Source: an uncultured Bacteroidales bacterium | GTDB lineage: Bacteria > Bacteroidota > Bacteroidia > Bacteroidales > P3 | Assembly (NCBI GenBank): GCA_900318175.1 | Contig: ONJQ01000016.1 | Coordinates: 1 to 56,749, forward strand | Direction of reading: 5' to 3' | DNA: 56,749 bases | Shown here: piece after piece, positions 54,328-56,749 of the stretch | Position numbering within the stretch: position 1 is the first letter of the stretch | How the letters are laid out: each line of letters starts with the position of its first letter | Made by a program: the position numbers and the translations under genes | The notes under the pieces: model-generated | The model's database searches: none | Told to the model about the DNA's origin: nothing | Seen by the model: the letters and a program-made list of their open reading frames with translations, nothing else

Positions 54328-54732
54328 ATGAAAAAGAATTTTCGCACCTTGGCACTTGCCATCGCAGTCATGGGTCTTGCTGCAGCTTGCAACAACAACG
54401 CTCCTGCTGAAGAGCCCATCGACACCATGGTCCCCGTGGTAGACAGTATCGTTGAAGAGGTCATTGACACCACCCCCGTTGAGGAGGTTGTGGTTGACGA
54501 GCCCGTCAAGAAGGCCACTCCTGCCAAGAAACAGACCACTGCCAAGAAAGAAGAGCCTAAGGTTGGAAAGAACGTTACCAAAGAAGACGGCGTGACAATC
54601 TCCACTGCCGCCGGTTCCCTCAAAATGGGCACCAAAGATGGTAAACTGAGCGGTGAGACCACCGTTACCACCAAGGAAGGCACCACCATCCACTCCAACA
54701 ACTTAGGCGGTCTCAAAAAGAAGAATAATTAA
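54328..54732 (+). CDS. Small lipoprotein, Lys/Glu-rich (function unknown)
   Basis: A 134-residue lipoprotein (signal MKKNFRTLALAIAVMGLAAAC). The mature part begins with an acidic low-complexity segment (EEPIDTMVPVVDSIVEEVIDTTPVEEVV), switches to a Lys/Ala/Pro-rich linker (KKATPAKKQTTAKKEEPK) and ends with a short Gly/Thr/Lys region. The linker could reach across to peptidoglycan, but no binding motif is evident. Cotranscribed with the preceding lipoprotein; a strong terminator follows. Confidence 0.75.
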   Translation: MKKNFRTLALAIAVMGLAAACNNNAPAEEPIDTMVPVVDSIVEEVIDTTPVEEVVVDEPVKKATPAKKQTTAKKEEPKVGKNVTKEDGVTISTAAGSLKMGTKDGKLSGETTVTTKEGTTIHSNNLGGLKKKNN

Positions 54733-54760
54733 TATCAATTATCTTCATCCTACAGAGACA

Positions 54761-54802
54761 AGAGACTGCACTTGGTAAAAGTGCAGTCTCTACTCTTTTT
54801 TC
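54761..54802 (+). terminator. Terminator after the lipoprotein pair
   Basis: A stem of AGAGACTGCACTT with AAGTGCAGTCTCT (within 54761-54791), then ACTC and six T. Confidence 0.9.
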
Positions 54803-54832
54803 AAATAACCAATACCCCATATTGTTAGAATT

Positions 54833-55327
54833 ATGACCAAATATCCCAATAGGTTGTTTGCCCTGGCAGCCCTGCTTCTTGCCGCATCGTGCACAAGCAC
54901 TACCGACAAGATAGCAGAGTCCGCCTACAACTATTCCTTTGCAATGGCAAACTACAAGGTGGCCGACGCCATGCCCTATTGCACGCCTGAAACACAGGAA
55001 ACCACCCTCCAATTTGCATCACAGATGATGGAAAAAGTGCCGGAGGAGTACATTGCGTCCGACACTCCTGCCGAGATAGAGATTAAGGACATCGCCATCA
55101 CCAGCGACACCACGGCCACCGTAGTGTACCACAAAACAACACCCATAAAGAACTTTGACGGGACACTGAACATGGTTAAACGGGGCAGGGAGTGGCTTGC
55201 CCACACCCCAATGGAATCGAAAGCCGGCACAGCCGACAACCAACCAGCGGTGGTGGCCGACACGGTGACCCTCAATGGCAAGAAGATACAACTCTTTCAC
55301 ATCCAAAAGCAACAACCCGCAGACTGA
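54833..55327 (+). CDS. DUF4878-like lipoprotein, first of a tandem pair
   Basis: A 164-residue lipoprotein (MTKYPNRLFALAALLLAASC). The mature region (KIAESAYNYSFAMANYKVADAMPYCTPET to NMVKRGREWLAHTP) resembles small Bacteroidota lipoproteins with an NTF2-like/DUF4878-type fold; the label is tentative. It is clearly paralogous to the gene at 55433. The C-terminal 45 residues are not shared. Function unknown. Confidence 0.72.
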   Translation: MTKYPNRLFALAALLLAASCTSTTDKIAESAYNYSFAMANYKVADAMPYCTPETQETTLQFASQMMEKVPEEYIASDTPAEIEIKDIAITSDTTATVVYHKTTPIKNFDGTLNMVKRGREWLAHTPMESKAGTADNQPAVVADTVTLNGKKIQLFHIQKQQPAD

Positions 55328-55432
55328 TTGGCTTAAAAAGAAAGGGACGCTGACAGGGCTGAAATGACTACAGCATTCAGGAACGCCTACACTTTACTGG
55401 TTCGGTAAAAAAAGCAATCGCCATTAAGGAAT

Positions 55433-55933
55433 ATGAAACGCTTTATACTCATACCCTCTCTTCTCTTTGCCGGCCTGCTGATGGCAGCCTGCAGCAGCGA
55501 CGAGGAAAAGATAAAAGAGAGCGCACAGGGCTACCTTGATGCCTTGGGGAACTACCGCCCCGCCGAGGCACGCCCATACGCCTCGGCGGAGACTTGCGAG
55601 AAGACCCTTGCTTTCTACGAGGCCCTGATGAAGTATACGGACTCATCGGTGTTCAAAAACAACATCCCCGCCACCATTGCGTTGGGCGAGATAAGCTACA
55701 GCAACGACACCAGCGCGACCGTGGCTTTCCACAAGAGCACCCCCATCACGGAGCAGGACGGCACCCTGCACATGGTGAAACGCGGCAGGAAATGGTTGGC
55801 ACATGAGGTAATCGGATTCCCCACGGTGCCCGATAGTGGCGCTCGCGAGGAGCAGCCTATTCAAAAATCACAGGGGCAGGAACAGTCTCCGTCTTTTCGG
55901 GCTGAACGGTCTGGATGGTGTCCGCCTCGATAG
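55433..55933 (+). CDS. DUF4878-like lipoprotein, second of a tandem pair
   Basis: A 166-residue lipoprotein (MKRFILIPSLLFAGLLMAAC). It aligns with the previous gene along EEKIKESAQGYLDALGNYRPAEARPY, SYSNDTSATVAFHKSTPI and TLHMVKRGRKWLAHE. Its last 26 residues (from about QPIQKS on to RSGWCPPR) are encoded antisense to the end of the DUF4296 gene, a 77-nt overlap, and look like read-through composition rather than conserved protein; the original stop may have been lost. Function unknown. Confidence 0.7.
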   Translation: MKRFILIPSLLFAGLLMAACSSDEEKIKESAQGYLDALGNYRPAEARPYASAETCEKTLAFYEALMKYTDSSVFKNNIPATIALGEISYSNDTSATVAFHKSTPITEQDGTLHMVKRGRKWLAHEVIGFPTVPDSGAREEQPIQKSQGQEQSPSFRAERSGWCPPR

Positions 55934-56267
55934 CGCGGTCGAAACGAGCCAGGATGGTGTCGTGGATGCGCTGAAAGATGTCGGGATGGCGGCTGTACCA
56001 CTCCATGCTGCGCTGAAAATCGTCAGGAGTGAGACCACGGGAGGCGAGCAGGGTGTCGTAGGAGGCAATCATCTCGGCGTTCATGGTGTCGTACATGAAA
56101 CCCGTACTGACGGCATAGTAACCCTCCAAAAGATAAGCATCCTGCATAAAAGAGGCCATTTGGTCCTCGTCCATCACATCAGAAGGCACCTTGTCGTCGC
56201 GGCAAGCACCCAACAGGGCAAGGGCAGCAACAGAGAGCGTCAATGCAGTCTTTCTCAATCGGTTCAT
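55857..56267 (-). CDS. DUF4296-type lipoprotein
   Basis: A 136-residue lipoprotein. From ATG 56267 the signal is MNRLRKTALTLSVAALALLGAC with the lipidated Cys at residue 22. The mature helical part (DEDQMASFMQDAYLLEGYY, then YDTLLASRGLTPDDFQRSMEWYSRHPDIFQRI) resembles the Bacteroidota DUF4296 family, function unknown. An in-frame ATG at 56291 lies only four bases past the -7 box and would need a leaderless message; it also gives a workable signal peptide. Its 3' end overlaps the convergent lipoprotein gene by 77 nt. Confidence 0.78.
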   Translation of the reverse strand: MNRLRKTALTLSVAALALLGACRDDKVPSDVMDEDQMASFMQDAYLLEGYYAVSTGFMYDTMNAEMIASYDTLLASRGLTPDDFQRSMEWYSRHPDIFQRIHDTILARFDRAIEADTIQTVQPEKTETVPAPVIFE

Positions 56268-56295
56268 CACGGTAGGCTTTGTTCTGTTCATTTTG

Positions 56296-56325
56296 CAAAA
56301 ATACATTTTTTTGGCGTGATAGCAA
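56296..56325 (-). promoter_or_regulatory. Promoter of the DUF4296 lipoprotein gene (minus strand)
   Basis: On the minus strand: TTG (56325-56323), exactly 19 nt, then TATTTTTG (56303-56296) followed by C. Confidence 0.8.
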
Positions 56326-56333
56326 AAAAAAGT

Positions 56334-56363
56334 TTGCCATGTCGCAAAAAGTTCGTATCTTTG
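56334..56363 (+). promoter_or_regulatory. Promoter of tRNA-Val
   Basis: TTG (56334-56336), 19 nt, CG-TATCTTTG-C (56356-56363). Nearly the whole interval matches the tRNA-Gln and mutA promoters. Confidence 0.85.
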
Positions 56364-56406
56364 CACTTGGTTTCAGGTCCGCAAATGAGGGCGAGAAACG
56401 CTGAAA

Positions 56407-56484
56407 GGGAGTATAGCTCAGTCGGTTCAGAGCATCTGCCTTACAAGCAGAGGGTCATTGGTTCGAATCCAATTACTCCCACCA
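56407..56484 (+). tRNA. tRNA-Val (anticodon TAC), CCA encoded
   Basis: Cloverleaf with acceptor arms GGGAGTA (56407-56413) and TACTCCC (56474-56480), D-stem GCTC/GAGC, anticodon arm TCTGC-CTTACAA-GCAGA (anticodon UAC) and T-arm ATTGG-TTCGAAT-CCAAT. Discriminator A at 56481, then encoded CCA (56482-56484). Confidence 0.95.
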
Positions 56485-56486
56485 CC

Positions 56487-56518
56487 AAAGCAGCAGGGCG
56501 CAAAGTCTGCTGCTTTTT
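56487..56518 (+). terminator. Terminator after tRNA-Val
   Basis: A stem of AAAGCAGCAG (56487-56496) with CTGCTGCTTT (56507-56516), followed by TT. Confidence 0.85.
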
Positions 56519-56676
56519 GTTTTACCAACTCCTCCACATCCTCCTCTCGGCAACGAGAAACCTCCTCCGTCCACAAAAAAAGGCACTTTATACTAAATAA
56601 CGTTAAAAAAATGTCACAAAATCGTTTTTTTCCGTCTTATAGACAAACGTTTTTTAGAACAATAAAAATACACAAC

Positions 56677-56749
56677 ATGAAAAAGTCCATATTAACCATC
56701 GTATTGTTGGCAATGGTGGCAGGTGTAATGGCTCAGAACTCGCCCTGTC
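56677..56749 (+). CDS. 5' end of an exported protein gene (truncated by window end)
   Basis: ATG 56677 opens MKKSILTIVLLAMVAGVMAQNSPC, a typical signal peptide with cleavage before Q20, and stays open to the end of the window. Only 24 codons are visible, so the product is unidentifiable. The upstream 150 nt are A/T rich with no clear TAnnTTTG box. Confidence 0.65.
   Translation, partial: MKKSILTIVLLAMVAGVMAQNSPC

Overview
The window comes from a member of the Bacteroidota, most likely of the order Bacteroidales. The evidence is type IX secretion genes (gldM, gldN and a second gldN-like gene), secreted proteins ending in T9SS type A sorting domains, a TonB receptor with a carboxypeptidase-regulatory-like N-domain, and many promoters of the Bacteroidota form TTG-N19-TAnnTTTG, several with a CG just before the TA. 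Genus cannot be read from the sequence. Coding DNA is fairly G+C rich; the spacers are A+T rich.

Layout. 1-3.6 kb: end of the gliding/T9SS core operon (gldM, gldN, terminator, gldO-like gene). 3.6-6.4 kb: a CobW-family metallochaperone GTPase with a His/Asp-rich loop, a surface lipoprotein and tRNA-Gln. 6.5-9.6 kb: lysS, an MBL hydrolase and ung. 9.7-13.9 kb (minus): holA, a TonB receptor and an ADP-ribosylglycohydrolase whose start overlaps the receptor stop. 14.1-18.6 kb: acyl-CoA synthetase, NlpC/P60 endopeptidase, DUF4294 protein and a PlsC-like acyltransferase. 18.8-32.2 kb (minus): a 12-kb gene for a 3,997-residue T9SS-exported surface protein, with tilS overlapping its end. 32.8-36.7 kb (minus): hutI-lolD-rlmB linked by ATGA overlaps, and ruvB. 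36.8-41.8 kb: universal stress protein plus BaiN-type flavoprotein, an ABC-F ATPase and a TonB protein. 42-48.1 kb: an AddA/RecB-like helicase-nuclease, a broken secreted-protein gene and an intact T9SS cargo protein. 48.2-53.2 kb: a run of mutA (small subunit), an LptF/G permease, sufE, a SufT-like factor and a DppC-type permease. 53.5-56.7 kb: a cluster of small lipoproteins, tRNA-Val, and the start of another exported protein.

How the parts fit: GldM and GldN belong to the T9SS envelope machinery, and the giant protein and the 453-residue protein carry the C-terminal tail that this system recognises. Most other genes are housekeeping (translation, replication, DNA repair, Fe-S assembly, lipid and propionate metabolism).

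The least ordinary features are non-coding. (1) A dispersed ~100-bp intergenic repeat occurs in four copies that form two subfamilies. (2) Three promoters (tRNA-Gln, tRNA-Val, mutA) share nearly the whole -33 to -7 sequence; at mutA it sits in an 18-bp perfect inverted repeat that creates a mirror-image promoter. (3) A 16-bp perfect GC-rich stem lies upstream of the giant gene with no U-tract. (4) Several genes have -7 boxes so close to the ATG that leaderless or ultra-short-leader mRNAs are predicted. I found no CRISPR array, prophage, transposase or recognisable defence island.
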